Assembly: GCA_900466945.1 (NCBI GenBank) | Contig: UBNV01000006.1 | Coordinates: forward strand, 656,850 to 720,849 | Direction of reading: 5' to 3' | Length of the DNA: 64,000 nucleotides | Origin: Hyphomicrobiales bacterium | GTDB lineage: Bacteria; Pseudomonadota; Alphaproteobacteria; Rhizobiales; Rhizobiaceae | In this document: one piece after another, positions 1-8,982 of the stretch | Layout of the letters: every line of letters starts with the position of its first letter | Numbering within the stretch: the first letter of the stretch is position 1 | Notes under the pieces: generated by a model | What the model was told of the DNA's origin: nothing | Seen by the model: only the letters and a program-made list of their open reading frames with translations | The model's database searches: none | Position numbers and translations under genes: made by a program

Positions 1-543
1 TCGACGCTACTGCATGTTGCCGGCCTGCTGGAACATCCCGATGGCGGTGAAGTGACCGTCGGCGGCGTTGCCTGCCAGGATCTCGGCGACGAGGAGCGCA
101 CGGCAATCCGCCGCAAGTCGGTCGGCTTCGTCTACCAGTTCCACCATCTCCTGCCAGAGTTCTCCGCGCTGGAAAACGTGATGATGCCCCAGCTGATTGC
201 CGGCTTGTCCAAGCCGGAAGCGGCCGAGCGGGCCAAGCAACTCCTCGACTATATGCGCGTCGGCCATCGCGCCGACCACCGCCCGGCCGAGCTGTCCGGT
301 GGTGAGCAGCAGCGCGTGGCGATCGCGCGTGCCGTTGCCAATGCGCCGCTGGTTCTGCTCGCCGACGAACCCACCGGCAATCTCGACCCTGAGACCGCGA
401 GCTATGTCTTCTCAGCCCTCGAAGCACTGGTCCGCCAGTCGGGCCTCTCGGCGATGATCGCGACCCACAATCACGACATCGCTCGGCGGATGGACCGCTG
501 CGTGACCCTGGTGGACGGCAAGGTCGTCGAATTCGAGGTCTAA
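1..543 (+). CDS. lolD: Lipoprotein-releasing ABC transporter ATPase LolD (3' part)
   Basis: The frame is open from base 1, so the start codon and Walker A loop lie outside the window. The 180 visible residues hold a Q-loop ([18 protein letters not shown], the LolD hallmark), the ABC signature LSGGEQQR near residue 98, Walker [12 protein letters not shown] near 119 and the switch histidine in ATHN. LolD powers LolC/E extraction of outer-membrane lipoproteins from the inner membrane. lolC/E is expected just upstream, outside the window. A strong hairpin follows the stop. The related MacB and FtsE ATPases are less likely because of the [13 protein letters not shown] segment. Confidence 0.93.
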   Translation, partial: STLLHVAGLLEHPDGGEVTVGGVACQDLGDEERTAIRRKSVGFVYQFHHLLPEFSALENVMMPQLIAGLSKPEAAERAKQLLDYMRVGHRADHRPAELSGGEQQRVAIARAVANAPLVLLADEPTGNLDPETASYVFSALEALVRQSGLSAMIATHNHDIARRMDRCVTLVDGKVVEFEV

Positions 544-572
544 CCTCACACTCCAACTTTGTGCCTTCTTGA

Positions 573-613
573 ACCTCGGCGGAAATTGTTCCGCCGAGGT
601 GCACGGTTTTTTT
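573..613 (+). terminator. Rho-independent terminator of lolD
   Basis: A perfect 12-bp stem (573-584 with 589-600) closes a four-base ATTG loop. A run of seven T follows after six bases, at 607-613. It lies 30 bases after the lolD stop and just before a new promoter, so it separates lolD from the next transcript. Confidence 0.75.
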
Positions 614-616
614 GGG

Positions 617-645
617 TTGACATTGGAACAAGAGAAGAACAAAAT
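617..645 (+). promoter_or_regulatory. Sigma-70 promoter of the SOS small gene
   Basis: TTGACA at 617-622 is a perfect -35. A 17-base spacer leads to CAAAAT at 640-645, a 4/6 match to -10. The LexA box fills the spacer, so bound repressor would occlude RNA polymerase. Transcription would start near 652 and read the 28-codon gene at 674. Confidence 0.65.
626..640 (+). promoter_or_regulatory. LexA (SOS) box upstream of the 28-aa gene
   Basis: The sequence is GAAC-AAGAGAA-GAAC. This is an exact match to the alphaproteobacterial LexA direct repeat GTTC-N7-GTTC read on the other strand. It sits between the -35 and -10 elements. Very similar boxes lie at 7830-7844 and 37712-37726. Confidence 0.8.
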
Positions 646-673
646 AAAAACATAAAGGGACAAGGAGCCAGAA

Positions 674-760
674 ATGACCGAAATTCTTCGTGACGTTGCT
701 GCATTTGCCTCGATGGCCGTGTTCGTATCCAGCATGACCCTGCTGATGATGGCCCTCTGA
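674..760 (+). CDS. SOS-induced small membrane protein, SidA-like (28 aa)
   Basis: A 28-codon ATG-to-TGA frame has a good ribosome site (AAGGAG, eight bases upstream). The product is a short polar start (MTEILRD) followed by one hydrophobic segment of about 20 residues ending in MMAL, so it is a single-pass inner-membrane peptide. The promoter carries an exact LexA box. Caulobacter SidA is a 29-residue SOS-induced inner-membrane peptide that blocks division by binding FtsW/FtsN. Size, topology and control match, but sequence homology is not shown here. A perfect hairpin follows the stop, and dnaE begins 115 bases downstream. The frame is too small for ordinary gene callers. Confidence 0.72.
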   Translation: MTEILRDVAAFASMAVFVSSMTLLMMAL

Positions 761-769
761 AATCTTCGG

Positions 770-800
770 GCGGCAAAGCTGGTGAGGAAGGCTTTGCCGC
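770..800 (+). terminator. Hairpin between the SOS peptide gene and dnaE
   Basis: A perfect 10-bp stem (GCGGCAAAGC at 770-779 with GCTTTGCCGC at 791-800) encloses an 11-base loop. Only a weak pyrimidine stretch (ACGACTTCTTTCTGG) follows, so it may be a leaky terminator or 3'-stabilising hairpin that lets part of the SOS transcript run into dnaE. Confidence 0.45.
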
Positions 801-875
801 ACGACTTCTTTCTGGACTTCGCAACCGCAAAAGCCGAAAATCCCGACCGATTCAGACAGTCAGGGAAGAAGCGGT

Positions 876-3800
876 ATGGGCGAACACAGCGTCGACGACC
901 AGGCGACCAGTGTGACGGGCAATGGCCCGGGTTTCGTGCACCTGCGGGTGCATTCCGCCTATTCGCTTCTCGAAGGCGCGCTGCCACTGAAGAAGATCCT
1001 CGGCAAGGCTGTTGCCGACGACCAACCAGCGATTGCTGTCACCGACACCAACAATCTTTTTGTCGCGCTCGAATTCTCGCAGAAGGCGCTCGGCGATGGC
1101 ATTCAGCCGATCATCGGCTGCCAGTTGTCGATCGACATGGAGGATTCTACCGGCGAGAAGCGCGGCGGTAATGGCCACATGCCGGATCTGCCGGCCGTGG
1201 TGGTCCTGGCATCGGATGCCGGTGGCTACGAGCGTCTCGTCGACCTCGTAAGCCGGGCCTATCTCGGCGGCGATGCCGGCCAGCCGACCCATGTCAAACT
1301 CTCCTGGTTCGAGGAGAGCGGTACCGAAGGTCTGATCGTGCTGACGGGCGCGGGCGGTGGGCCAATTGATCGTATTCTCAAGGATGGCCACAAGGCCCAG
1401 GCCGAAAGCCGTCTTCTGTCCCTGAAGCGCCTGTTCGGTGATCGCCTCTATGTCGAGCTTCAGCGCCACGGCGATTATGATCGCACGCATGAGCGCCGTA
1501 TGGTCCAGCTTGCCTATGAGCACGACCTTCCGCTGGTCGCAACGAACGAAGCCTTCTTCCCGGCGCGTGACGACTACGACGCCCATGATGCCCTTATGGC
1601 CGTGGCCCACAATGCCATTGTCTCCAACGACGACCGCTTCCGCCTCACGCCGGACCACTATCTGAAGAGCAGGGCGGACATGATGAAGCTCTTCGCCGAT
1701 CTGCCGGAGGCGCTGGAGAATTCGGTCGAAATCGCCCGTCGCTGCTCCTTCGTGCTCGACACCCGCAAGCCGATCCTGCCGCGCTTCACCGGCGGCAGCG
1801 ACGATCCGGAAGAAGCCGAGCGCGAGGAAGCGCTCGAATTGCGCCGCCAGGCGGAGGAGGGGCTCGATCACCGTCTCGCCGCCCTCGGCATGGCGCCTGG
1901 CTACGAAGAGAAGGAATATCGCGACCGCCTGGAATTTGAGCTCTCGGTTATCGAGCGCATGAAGTTCCCCGGCTACTTCCTGATCGTTGCCGACTTCATC
2001 AAATGGGCAAAGCAGCATGACATTCCCGTCGGCCCTGGCCGTGGTTCGGGTGCAGGCTCACTGGTCGCCTATGCGCTGACTATTACCGATGTCGACCCCT
2101 TGCGCTTCTCGCTGCTCTTCGAACGCTTCCTCAATCCGGAACGCGTCTCGATGCCCGACTTCGACATCGACTTCTGCCAGGAGCGCCGCGAAGAGGTCAT
2201 TCGCTACGTGCAGAAGAAATACGGCCGCGAGCAGGTCGGGCAGATCATCACCTTTGGATCGCTGCAGGCCCGCGCCGCCCTGCGCGACGTCGGCCGCGTG
2301 CTTGAAATGTCCTATGGACAGGTCGACAAGATCTGCAAGCTCGTGCCGAACAATCCGGCCAACCCGACGCCCCTCTCCAAGGCGATCGAGGAAGAACCCA
2401 AGCTGCAGGAGGCCGCCGCCGAAGAGCCGGTTGTCGCGCGTCTTCTCGAAATCGCCCAGAAGATCGAGGGCCTTTACCGCCACGCCTCAACCCACGCCGC
2501 CGGTATCGTCATCGGTGACCGCCCGCTGTCGAAGCTGGTGCCGATGTATCGCGATCCGCGCTCCGACATGCCGGTCACCCAGTTCAACATGAAATGGGTC
2601 GAGCAGGCAGGCCTGGTGAAGTTCGACTTTCTTGGCCTGAAGACGCTCACGGTGTTGAAGACCGCCGTCGATTTCGTGCAGGAGCAGCGCGGCCATAAGG
2701 TCGATCTCGCGGCCATTCCGCTCGATGACGTCAAGACCTACGAGATGCTGTCGCGCGGCGAAACGGTCGGCGTCTTCCAGGTGGAAAGTGCCGGCATGCG
2801 CAAGGCCCTCATCGGCATGCGCCCCGACTGCATCGAGGACATCATCGCGCTGGTGGCGCTTTATCGCCCGGGCCCGATGGAGAACATCCCGGTCTACAAC
2901 GCCCGCAAACACGGGGAAGAAGAAGTCGCCTCCATCCATCCGAAGATCGACTATCTGCTCAAGGAAACCCAGGGCGTCATCGTCTACCAGGAACAGGTCA
3001 TGCAGATCGCGCAGGTCCTATCGGGTTATTCGCTCGGCGAAGCCGACCTTTTGCGCCGCGCCATGGGTAAGAAGATCAAGGCGGAGATGGACCAGCAGTC
3101 GGCACGTTTCGTCGACGGCGCAATGAAGAATGGCGTCTCGAAGCCGCAGGCCAACAACATCTTCGAACTGCTGGCCAAGTTCGCCAACTACGGCTTCAAC
3201 AAGTCCCACGCCGCCGCCTACGCCATCGTCTCCTACCAGACGGCCTATATGAAGGCGCATTATCCGGTCGAGTTCTTGGCCGCGTCAATGACACTCGACA
3301 TGTCGAACACCGAAAAGCTGGTGGACTTCCGCCAGGACGCCGGGCGCCTCGGCATCGAGGTCGTGCCGCCGTCGGTTCAGACCTCGTACCGTCACTTCCA
3401 GACAGGTCCGAACCGCATCTATTACGCGCTCGCCGCCCTCAAGGGGGTCGGTGAAGGTGCCGTCGATCACATCGTCGAGGTGCGCGGGGACAAGCCCTTC
3501 GAGAGCATCGAGGATTTCTGCCTCAGGATCGACCCTAAACAGATCAACCGCCGCGTCTTCGAAAGCCTGATCGCCGCCGGCGCCTTCGACTGCTTCGGTC
3601 GCGACCGCGCCGAACTGGTTGGCAGCATCGACCGGATCATGGGCTATGCTCAGCGCGCCCAGGAAAATGCCGTCAGCGGCCAGTCCGACATGTTCGGCTC
3701 CGGCGGCGCAAGCGGGCCCGAGCGGATCGCCTTTGCACCCTATACACCCTGGCTTTCCTCGGAAAAGCTGATGCGCGAATTCCAGGTGCTCGGCTTCTAC

Positions 3801-4376
3801 CTCTCCGCCCATCCGCTCGACGCGTACAGAGACCTGCTCGACAAGCTCCGTGTGCAGAACTTCGCCGATTTCTCCGTGGCCGTGAAACAGGGTGCTTCCG
3901 CGGGCCGTCTCGCCGGCACCGTCATCTCCCGCCAGGAGCGCAAGACCCGCACCGGCAACAAGATGGGCATCATCACCTTCTCGGATGCGTCTGGACAATA
4001 TGAAGCCGTACTCTTCTCGGAAGGTCTCAACCAGTACCGCGACCTGCTCGAGGCGGGCAAATCGCTGGTGCTGACCGTCCAGGCCGAGGAGCGCCCCGAG
4101 GGCATCGGCCTGCGCGTCCAGACGGCTCAGTCGCTCGAAGAGCAGTCGATCCGCATGCAGAAGGCCATGCGCGTCTATGTCAGGGATTCCGGTCCCCTGC
4201 GCGCGGTGGCAGCGCGCCTGAACGCCCGCGGCGACGGCCTCGTCTCCTTCATCGTCATAAAGGACGAGGGACAGCGCGAGATCGAGGTCGAGCTCACGGA
4301 ACGCTTCCGCATCTCGCCGGAGATCGCTGCCGCTATGCGCTCAACGCCGGGCGTCCTCGACGTGGAGCTGGTGTAA
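876..4376 (+). CDS. dnaE: DNA polymerase III alpha subunit DnaE
   Basis: This is the replicative polymerase subunit of the Pol III core, 1166 residues, the normal length for DnaE1. The N-terminal PHP domain begins with FVHLRVHSAYSLLEGA. The palm carries PDFDID at residues 427-432, with the catalytic aspartates D428 and D430. GRGSGAGSLVAYAL precedes it and helix-hairpin-helix material follows. A C-terminal OB fold (RLAGTVISRQERKTRTGNKM) lies near residue 1010. The ATG at 876 follows GGGAAGAAG. No promoter of its own is obvious; the LexA-boxed promoter at 617 may add SOS-linked expression. It ends three bases before the convergent L,D-transpeptidase gene. Confidence 0.97.
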   Translation: MGEHSVDDQATSVTGNGPGFVHLRVHSAYSLLEGALPLKKILGKAVADDQPAIAVTDTNNLFVALEFSQKALGDGIQPIIGCQLSIDMEDSTGEKRGGNGHMPDLPAVVVLASDAGGYERLVDLVSRAYLGGDAGQPTHVKLSWFEESGTEGLIVLTGAGGGPIDRILKDGHKAQAESRLLSLKRLFGDRLYVELQRHGDYDRTHERRMVQLAYEHDLPLVATNEAFFPARDDYDAHDALMAVAHNAIVSNDDRFRLTPDHYLKSRADMMKLFADLPEALENSVEIARRCSFVLDTRKPILPRFTGGSDDPEEAEREEALELRRQAEEGLDHRLAALGMAPGYEEKEYRDRLEFELSVIERMKFPGYFLIVADFIKWAKQHDIPVGPGRGSGAGSLVAYALTITDVDPLRFSLLFERFLNPERVSMPDFDIDFCQERREEVIRYVQKKYGREQVGQIITFGSLQARAALRDVGRVLEMSYGQVDKICKLVPNNPANPTPLSKAIEEEPKLQEAAAEEPVVARLLEIAQKIEGLYRHASTHAAGIVIGDRPLSKLVPMYRDPRSDMPVTQFNMKWVEQAGLVKFDFLGLKTLTVLKTAVDFVQEQRGHKVDLAAIPLDDVKTYEMLSRGETVGVFQVESAGMRKALIGMRPDCIEDIIALVALYRPGPMENIPVYNARKHGEEEVASIHPKIDYLLKETQGVIVYQEQVMQIAQVLSGYSLGEADLLRRAMGKKIKAEMDQQSARFVDGAMKNGVSKPQANNIFELLAKFANYGFNKSHAAAYAIVSYQTAYMKAHYPVEFLAASMTLDMSNTEKLVDFRQDAGRLGIEVVPPSVQTSYRHFQTGPNRIYYALAALKGVGEGAVDHIVEVRGDKPFESIEDFCLRIDPKQINRRVFESLIAAGAFDCFGRDRAELVGSIDRIMGYAQRAQENAVSGQSDMFGSGGASGPERIAFAPYTPWLSSEKLMREFQVLGFYLSAHPLDAYRDLLDKLRVQNFADFSVAVKQGASAGRLAGTVISRQERKTRTGNKMGIITFSDASGQYEAVLFSEGLNQYRDLLEAGKSLVLTVQAEERPEGIGLRVQTAQSLEEQSIRMQKAMRVYVRDSGPLRAVAARLNARGDGLVSFIVIKDEGQREIEVELTERFRISPEIAAAMRSTPGVLDVELV

Positions 4377-4379
4377 GGA

Positions 4380-5612
4380 TCAGGCGCGCGGCTTCGGCCG
4401 CGTCACCGTAATGAAATCCGTGCCGTCACCGGTCTCCGGGCCGAGGCCGGTGTCCTGGATTGTGATTGACGAGCCTTCGCTGAGCATGGTCTCGATTCTT
4501 GCGCGCAACTCGTCCGGAATGACGATACGCGAGAGTGCGGCCTCGGCCGTGAAAACGGCGCGATCCTCGGCTGGCGTGGTGATGCCGAGCCGCTTCTGGG
4601 TCGCGGCAGCCAGATGGTCGTCCAGTGTCACGCCCCGCCACTCGGCTTGACGCTTGAACCGATCGACGTGGGTCGCCTCGATGAAATGGGTGCCGAGCGC
4701 CTTTTCCGGCTCCTTGATGTCGACCGTTGCGGAAAAGAGCGGCCGAAACTTCTGCCGGATCATCAACTGGCCCATCGGCGGATGGTCTTCGCCGGCTTGG
4801 CTGTAGAGTGCGGCGAGAAAGGGCTTCGACAGGATCTCGCCGTTCTTCTCGACCGCGTGTTTGTCCTTGAATGCCTTGATCGCCGCGATCGTTCGCGAGC
4901 CCAGCAACCCGTCCGGAATTCCGGCATCGAAGCCGACCTTGTTCAGGAGGCGCTGGACGTCAGTCGCGACATCGCGCTGTGTGCGTCGGGTGATCAGGAT
5001 CCTGAGCGGCGGCGGTTCCTCGATCGTCAGCTTCGCTTCGGCCCCGCTGCGCGGCGGAACGGAGTTCATCGCCACTTCCACGGGCTTCAGGCTGGCTTCC
5101 ACGCGGCCCGGGCGCAGCTCGACATCGGACAGCAGCCCGCCGTCGTCGATCGGCAGTCTCGGCGTAAAGAGATTGGCATGCGTCACCTGGCGCGGCGTCA
5201 CCGGAGCGTCGGTGATGATCACATGTGCCCCGCGCTCGGTCATGGAGAATAGCGACTTTGCAAAGCCGTTCGGCAGGCGCACGCAGCCATGCGAGGCCGG
5301 ATGGTTCGGGACCTTGCCCTCATGCAGCGCGATGCCGGACCATGTCAGGCGCTGCATGAAGGGCATGGGCGCGTTCGAATAGAGGTTGGACTCGTGATAT
5401 TTGCGCTTCTCCAGGATCGAGAAGATGCCGGAGGGCGTCGTGTGCCCCGGCTTGCCGGTCGAGACCTTCGTCGTCGCGACAACCGTTTCACCGTCATAGA
5501 CAGTGAGCGTCTGGTCCGTCTTAGAGACGAAGATCTGCAGGGGGCCGTCTGCGGCAAGCGCCGTGCTGGCCAGAAGGGAAAGGCTGAAGGCGATGGCGAA
5601 ACGCTGGAACAT
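4380..5612 (-). CDS. Periplasmic L,D-transpeptidase (YkuD family)
   Basis: A clear signal peptide (residues 1-20, cut after STALA) precedes a YkuD domain at about 25-155. The catalytic motif is HPASHGCVRLPN, nucleophile C110, with the upstream HEG histidine H97. A peptidoglycan-binding-like helix bundle follows (DVQRLLNKVGFDAGIPDGLLGSRTI, near 218-245), then about 150 residues of unassigned C-terminus. The enzyme should form 3-3 peptidoglycan cross-links or attach proteins to peptidoglycan in the periplasm. Such cross-links are abundant in polar-growing Rhizobiaceae. The gene is alone and converges on dnaE. Confidence 0.88.
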   Translation of the reverse strand: MFQRFAIAFSLSLLASTALAADGPLQIFVSKTDQTLTVYDGETVVATTKVSTGKPGHTTPSGIFSILEKRKYHESNLYSNAPMPFMQRLTWSGIALHEGKVPNHPASHGCVRLPNGFAKSLFSMTERGAHVIITDAPVTPRQVTHANLFTPRLPIDDGGLLSDVELRPGRVEASLKPVEVAMNSVPPRSGAEAKLTIEEPPPLRILITRRTQRDVATDVQRLLNKVGFDAGIPDGLLGSRTIAAIKAFKDKHAVEKNGEILSKPFLAALYSQAGEDHPPMGQLMIRQKFRPLFSATVDIKEPEKALGTHFIEATHVDRFKRQAEWRGVTLDDHLAAATQKRLGITTPAEDRAVFTAEAALSRIVIPDELRARIETMLSEGSSITIQDTGLGPETGDGTDFITVTRPKPRA

Positions 5613-5750
5613 GGTCGACCACTTGGAACGCGAGACAAAGCTGCTGAAGTCTATGCGACGATGTTTAAGAAAAGTTTCGCAGTGGATCGGTGACCGCAGG
5701 CCGTCACGCGGCTGTGATCAAGTGTCCCCAGCTTTCCGTACCCATTGTGG

Positions 5751-6533
5751 CTACTCTGGACGCATGCGCAGCTGAGGGGAGGCGACGGCGAGAAGCAGGG
5801 CCGCAACCGGGAGCGAAAAGGCATGGCCGAGATGCTTGAAGCCCAGCGCGCCGATCAGTCCGCCGAGAAAAAACATGCCAACGATCGGGAGGAGGATGGA
5901 GAGCTTCCGGACATCCGTCACGATCGGCGGGTGGACGAGACGTCGCGCGACCAGTCCATAGGCGAGCTTGCCCGTTTCGATCCCGATATCGGTGATCATA
6001 CCCGTCAGATGGGTGGTGCGGATGCGCGCGCCGGAAATCTTGGTGATCGTCGCATTCTGCAGCCCCATGACGAAACACAGGAGCAGAGCGGTCGCCGACG
6101 CTGCGGCGGCCGGCGGAACCACGGCGCCGATCCCGGCAAAGGCGATCAATAACCCGGACTCGAGCGCCAGCGGATAGGCGTATTGCTGGCGACGGGCATG
6201 CCGTCTCGCCCACTTGATGAGGATCGCCGAGCAGGCTGCGCCAACCGTGAAGCTCATCAGGAGCGCCAGACCCGAGCCCACAAGTCCGAAAACCCCGAGT
6301 GCGAGATTGTCGGCGATCGATGAGACGATACCCGTCATGTGCGATGTATACTGTCCGATCGCCAGGAAGCCGCCGGCATTGATCGCGCCGGCGACAAACG
6401 CGAGGATCATACCCAGCATCAGGTCGTTGTGCCGCATGCGCCTATGCGAGGCCGTCATTCGCAACAGCCGAAACCGGGCGGTCGGATGCGTCGGACGATG
6501 GCTCGGGTCTCTGCTGGCGGGCACTTGCGTCAC
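5751..6533 (-). CDS. DUF1275 (YoaK-like) membrane protein
   Basis: This 260-residue protein has about six hydrophobic segments. The DUF1275 signature lies near the start (MLGMILAFVAGAINAGGFLAIG, then QYTSHMTGIVSSIAD). The function is unknown. The annotated GTG at 6533 is seven bases after the dinB stop. The first 32 residues are polar and rich in arginine, so an internal ATG (for example at MRHNDLML, residue 33) may be the real start. The gene probably shares the LexA-controlled dinB transcript, which would make it a passenger or SOS-coexpressed membrane protein. Confidence 0.8.
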   Translation of the reverse strand: MTQVPASRDPSHRPTHPTARFRLLRMTASHRRMRHNDLMLGMILAFVAGAINAGGFLAIGQYTSHMTGIVSSIADNLALGVFGLVGSGLALLMSFTVGAACSAILIKWARRHARRQQYAYPLALESGLLIAFAGIGAVVPPAAAASATALLLCFVMGLQNATITKISGARIRTTHLTGMITDIGIETGKLAYGLVARRLVHPPIVTDVRKLSILLPIVGMFFLGGLIGALGFKHLGHAFSLPVAALLLAVASPQLRMRPE

Positions 6534-6540
6534 GGTTCCA

Positions 6541-7824
6541 CTATCTCCTGGGCGGGAAGGTATAGCCCGTCTGGACCGTCCCCTTGCCGAACTTGTCGCG
6601 CAATTTGTCCATCGCCACTTCAGCCGCCGCCCGGCGCCCGGCCTGCACGTCGACGAGATCGGGCGGATCGGCCAGTGCCGGATCCTGAAGGTCGCTCACG
6701 CCGATCCCGATCAGCCGGAACTTCGTCCCGTCGGTCTCCTTCTCCAGCAGTGACATGCCTGTCCGGAAAATCCGGTCGGCGAGTTGCGTCGGATCGTCGA
6801 GCCGCCGGTTTCGAGTGCGCAGCTTGAAGTCCGAGGTTTTCAGTTTCAGGACGACGGTCTGTCCTGCGATCTCGTGCCGCTTCAGCCGCCAGGCCACCTT
6901 TTCGGAAAGTTCGCGCAGATGCACCACGAGATCGTCGAGCCGGTGGATGTCATCGAAGAACGTCGTCTCTGCCGAGACGCTCTTGGCCGGATCGTTCGGA
7001 TGCACCGTGCGATCGTCGATACCGCGCGAAAGCCTGGCCAGCCGCTGTCCCATTACCCCGTAACGTCGCATGAGCTCGGTTTCGTCCATCACCTGCAACT
7101 GGCCGATCGTGCGGATGCCATCCGCCTGCAGCGTCGTGGCAAAGGCCTTGCCGACACCCCAGATCATGGTCACCGGCTTGTCGGCGAGAAAGGAGAGCGC
7201 CTCTGCCTCGCCGATGACGGAGAAGCCCCGCGGCTTCTGCAGGTCGGAAGCGACCTTGGCGAGGAACTTGCAATAGGAGAGCCCGACGGAGACGGTGATT
7301 CCGATCTCCTTCTCGATCCGGCCTGCGAGGCGGGCAAGCACCCGTGCCGGCGGATCGTGATGCAGGAGTTCGGTGCCGCGCAGGTCGAGAAAGGCCTCGT
7401 CGATCGAGATCGGCTGCACCAGCGGCGTCAACTCCTCCATCATGCTCCGGATCTGCCGGCCGACGCGGACATATTTCTCCATGTCCGGCCGGATCACCAC
7501 CGCCTGCGGACAGGCCTCCAGCGCCTTGAACATCGGCATGGCCGAGCGCACGCCGTGAATGCGAGCGACGTAGCAGGCAGTGGACACCACCCCACGCTTG
7601 CCGCCGCCGATGATCACGGGCTTGTCGATAAGATCGGGATTGTCCCGTTTCTCCACCGAAGCATAGAAGGCGTCACAGTCGATATGGGCGATCGACAGGT
7701 CGAAGAGTTCCGGATGATAGACGAGCCGTGGACTGCCGCAGGAGCGACACCGGCGCAGACCCTCGGCCTGCCCGGTCAGGCAGTCGCGACAGAAGCCGGT
7801 ATGAACAGGGGCGGAGCGGGTCAT
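6541..7824 (-). CDS. dinB: Y-family DNA polymerase IV (DinB)
   Basis: Error-prone translesion polymerase, 427 residues. Palm residues are visible: [14 protein letters not shown] (D49) and [11 protein letters not shown] (D142, E143). The little-finger domain runs to about 390. An N-terminal extension of about 40 residues carries two Cys-x2-Cys pairs (C12/C15 and C26/C29), a zinc-knuckle-like module absent from E. coli DinB. A LexA box lies five bases before the ATG, so SOS control is expected. The leader has no clear ribosome site; initiation may be near-leaderless. DUF1275 follows in the same operon. Confidence 0.93.
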   Translation of the reverse strand: MTRSAPVHTGFCRDCLTGQAEGLRRCRSCGSPRLVYHPELFDLSIAHIDCDAFYASVEKRDNPDLIDKPVIIGGGKRGVVSTACYVARIHGVRSAMPMFKALEACPQAVVIRPDMEKYVRVGRQIRSMMEELTPLVQPISIDEAFLDLRGTELLHHDPPARVLARLAGRIEKEIGITVSVGLSYCKFLAKVASDLQKPRGFSVIGEAEALSFLADKPVTMIWGVGKAFATTLQADGIRTIGQLQVMDETELMRRYGVMGQRLARLSRGIDDRTVHPNDPAKSVSAETTFFDDIHRLDDLVVHLRELSEKVAWRLKRHEIAGQTVVLKLKTSDFKLRTRNRRLDDPTQLADRIFRTGMSLLEKETDGTKFRLIGIGVSDLQDPALADPPDLVDVQAGRRAAAEVAMDKLRDKFGKGTVQTGYTFPPRR

Positions 7825-7829
7825 GGCAG

Positions 7830-7844
7830 GAACAAAGGTTGAAC
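7830..7844 (-). promoter_or_regulatory. LexA (SOS) box of dinB
   Basis: On the dinB strand the sequence is GTTC-AACCTTT-GTTC, an exact match to the alphaproteobacterial LexA motif. It starts only five bases upstream of the ATG. A plausible -10 (TATGGT, plus-strand 7851-7856) lies just upstream of it, so the operator would cover the transcription start. Confidence 0.8.
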
Positions 7845-7915
7845 ATTTGCACCATAGGCCCGGGGCCGGACCAAGACAAGTACCGCGACGATGTCAGCTG
7901 TGTCTCGGCCGCGCC

Positions 7916-8554
7916 TTAGCCCGTGAAATGGGATCGAATGAGCTTGGATGCCTCAGGCCAGTTTTCGACGCGCCGGACCGTCTCCTGCGGATCGGGCGCG
8001 AAGCGGAAGATCTCGAGCGGCGGCGGAAGGTAGACCAGCAGGCAGTCCGGCACATGGTCGCCGACGGAGTGGAGATTGTGGACCATGTCGTCGACGAAGG
8101 CGACGGGCAGGGGCCTTGCGCCATGCAGCTTTGCGACCATCGGCCCCTTGGCTTCTTCCGTCGCGATCATCGGGAAAGTCAGCGTCAACTGGTCAAGCAG
8201 CCGTCTGCGCACCTCCGCATGGCGCGGCGGCATGGCTGTCAGGAAGACGAGGTCGCTGTCAGCGCTGATCGCATGCAGGCTGTCCACTGCATCGGCAAAC
8301 GGCGTCTGCCAGCGTTCCTGCTCGATGAAGAAGTCGTCGATCAGCGCCTTTACCACAGGTGCTTCCAGAACGCTTTCGTCTGCGCCGTTGATGATGTTAC
8401 CGGTGAGTTTGAACGAGCGGGGCAGAAGCCGATGACCGCGGGTCATCAGAAACGCCTCGAACGGGGTGGCGAATTGCAGAACCACATCGTCCACGTCGCA
8501 GACAACAAGCGGACGATCCCGGACAGTGATATGGTCGAGATCCGTCAGCATCAA
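7916..8554 (-). CDS. HAD-like hydrolase of unknown substrate
   Basis: A 212-residue soluble protein. Near the start, LVVCDVDDVVLQF places a HAD-type Asp-x-Asp pair at D20 and D22. A segment LVFLTAMPPRHAEVRRR fits motif II (hydrophobic strand then Thr), and PVAFVDDMVHNL fits the acidic motif IV. The substrate cannot be read from sequence. The start codon overlaps the stop of the DUF3572 gene (ATGA), so the two are translationally coupled. A second ATG follows directly and either may be used. Confidence 0.72.
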   Translation of the reverse strand: MMLTDLDHITVRDRPLVVCDVDDVVLQFATPFEAFLMTRGHRLLPRSFKLTGNIINGADESVLEAPVVKALIDDFFIEQERWQTPFADAVDSLHAISADSDLVFLTAMPPRHAEVRRRLLDQLTLTFPMIATEEAKGPMVAKLHGARPLPVAFVDDMVHNLHSVGDHVPDCLLVYLPPPLEIFRFAPDPQETVRRVENWPEASKLIRSHFTG

Positions 8555-8844
8555 TATTCGCCGGAATCGAGGCCAGGGCGGACGTACTGGTGATAGGCCG
8601 ACACCACGGTTTCGGGTTTCGTTTCGGTTGCCGCGCAGAAAGCCATCAGGGTCGGTTCATGCTGCATCAGGAATTCGAGCATTCCCGCCAGAAAGCCGGG
8701 ATCATTCACCGCCTCGCGCAATTGACCGGGCTGTACGCCGGACAGAGATAGAAAGCGCGACAGCATCTCGGGTTCATTGGCCAGCCAGCCCAGCACTGCC
8801 ACCGCCGTCTCTTCGGCGCCCGGCGGTATATCTCTGTTTTTCAT
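8551..8844 (-). CDS. DUF3572 family protein
   Basis: A 97-residue helical protein typical of Rhizobiales DUF3572. It has AVAVLGWLANEPEMLSRFLSLSG near the N-terminus and GFLAGMLEFLMQHEPTLMAFCAA in the middle. The function is unknown. It is the first gene of a two-gene unit with the HAD-like protein (four-base overlap) and is divergent from divK, with 138 bases between starts. Confidence 0.82.
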   Translation of the reverse strand: MKNRDIPPGAEETAVAVLGWLANEPEMLSRFLSLSGVQPGQLREAVNDPGFLAGMLEFLMQHEPTLMAFCAATETKPETVVSAYHQYVRPGLDSGEY

Positions 8845-8982
8845 AAAGTCTTTTCCTCTTATGCTGGCAAATTACCGATTTCGAAACCAAATAGCACTAG
8901 CATGCTCGATGACGGAAGATGCAACTCGCGCCAGCCCCTCAGTTCCGGGCTGCCTGACCGCGCGGGACAAAGGACCGGGTGA

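Noticed and set aside
852..2018. 388-codon minus-strand frame inside dnaE
   Set aside because: Antisense shadow of a high-GC gene; residue mix rich in His/Gly/Arg/Asp without motifs. Similar long shadows lie opposite rnr, pyrC, AidB, gatA, gatB, accC, rne and amiC.
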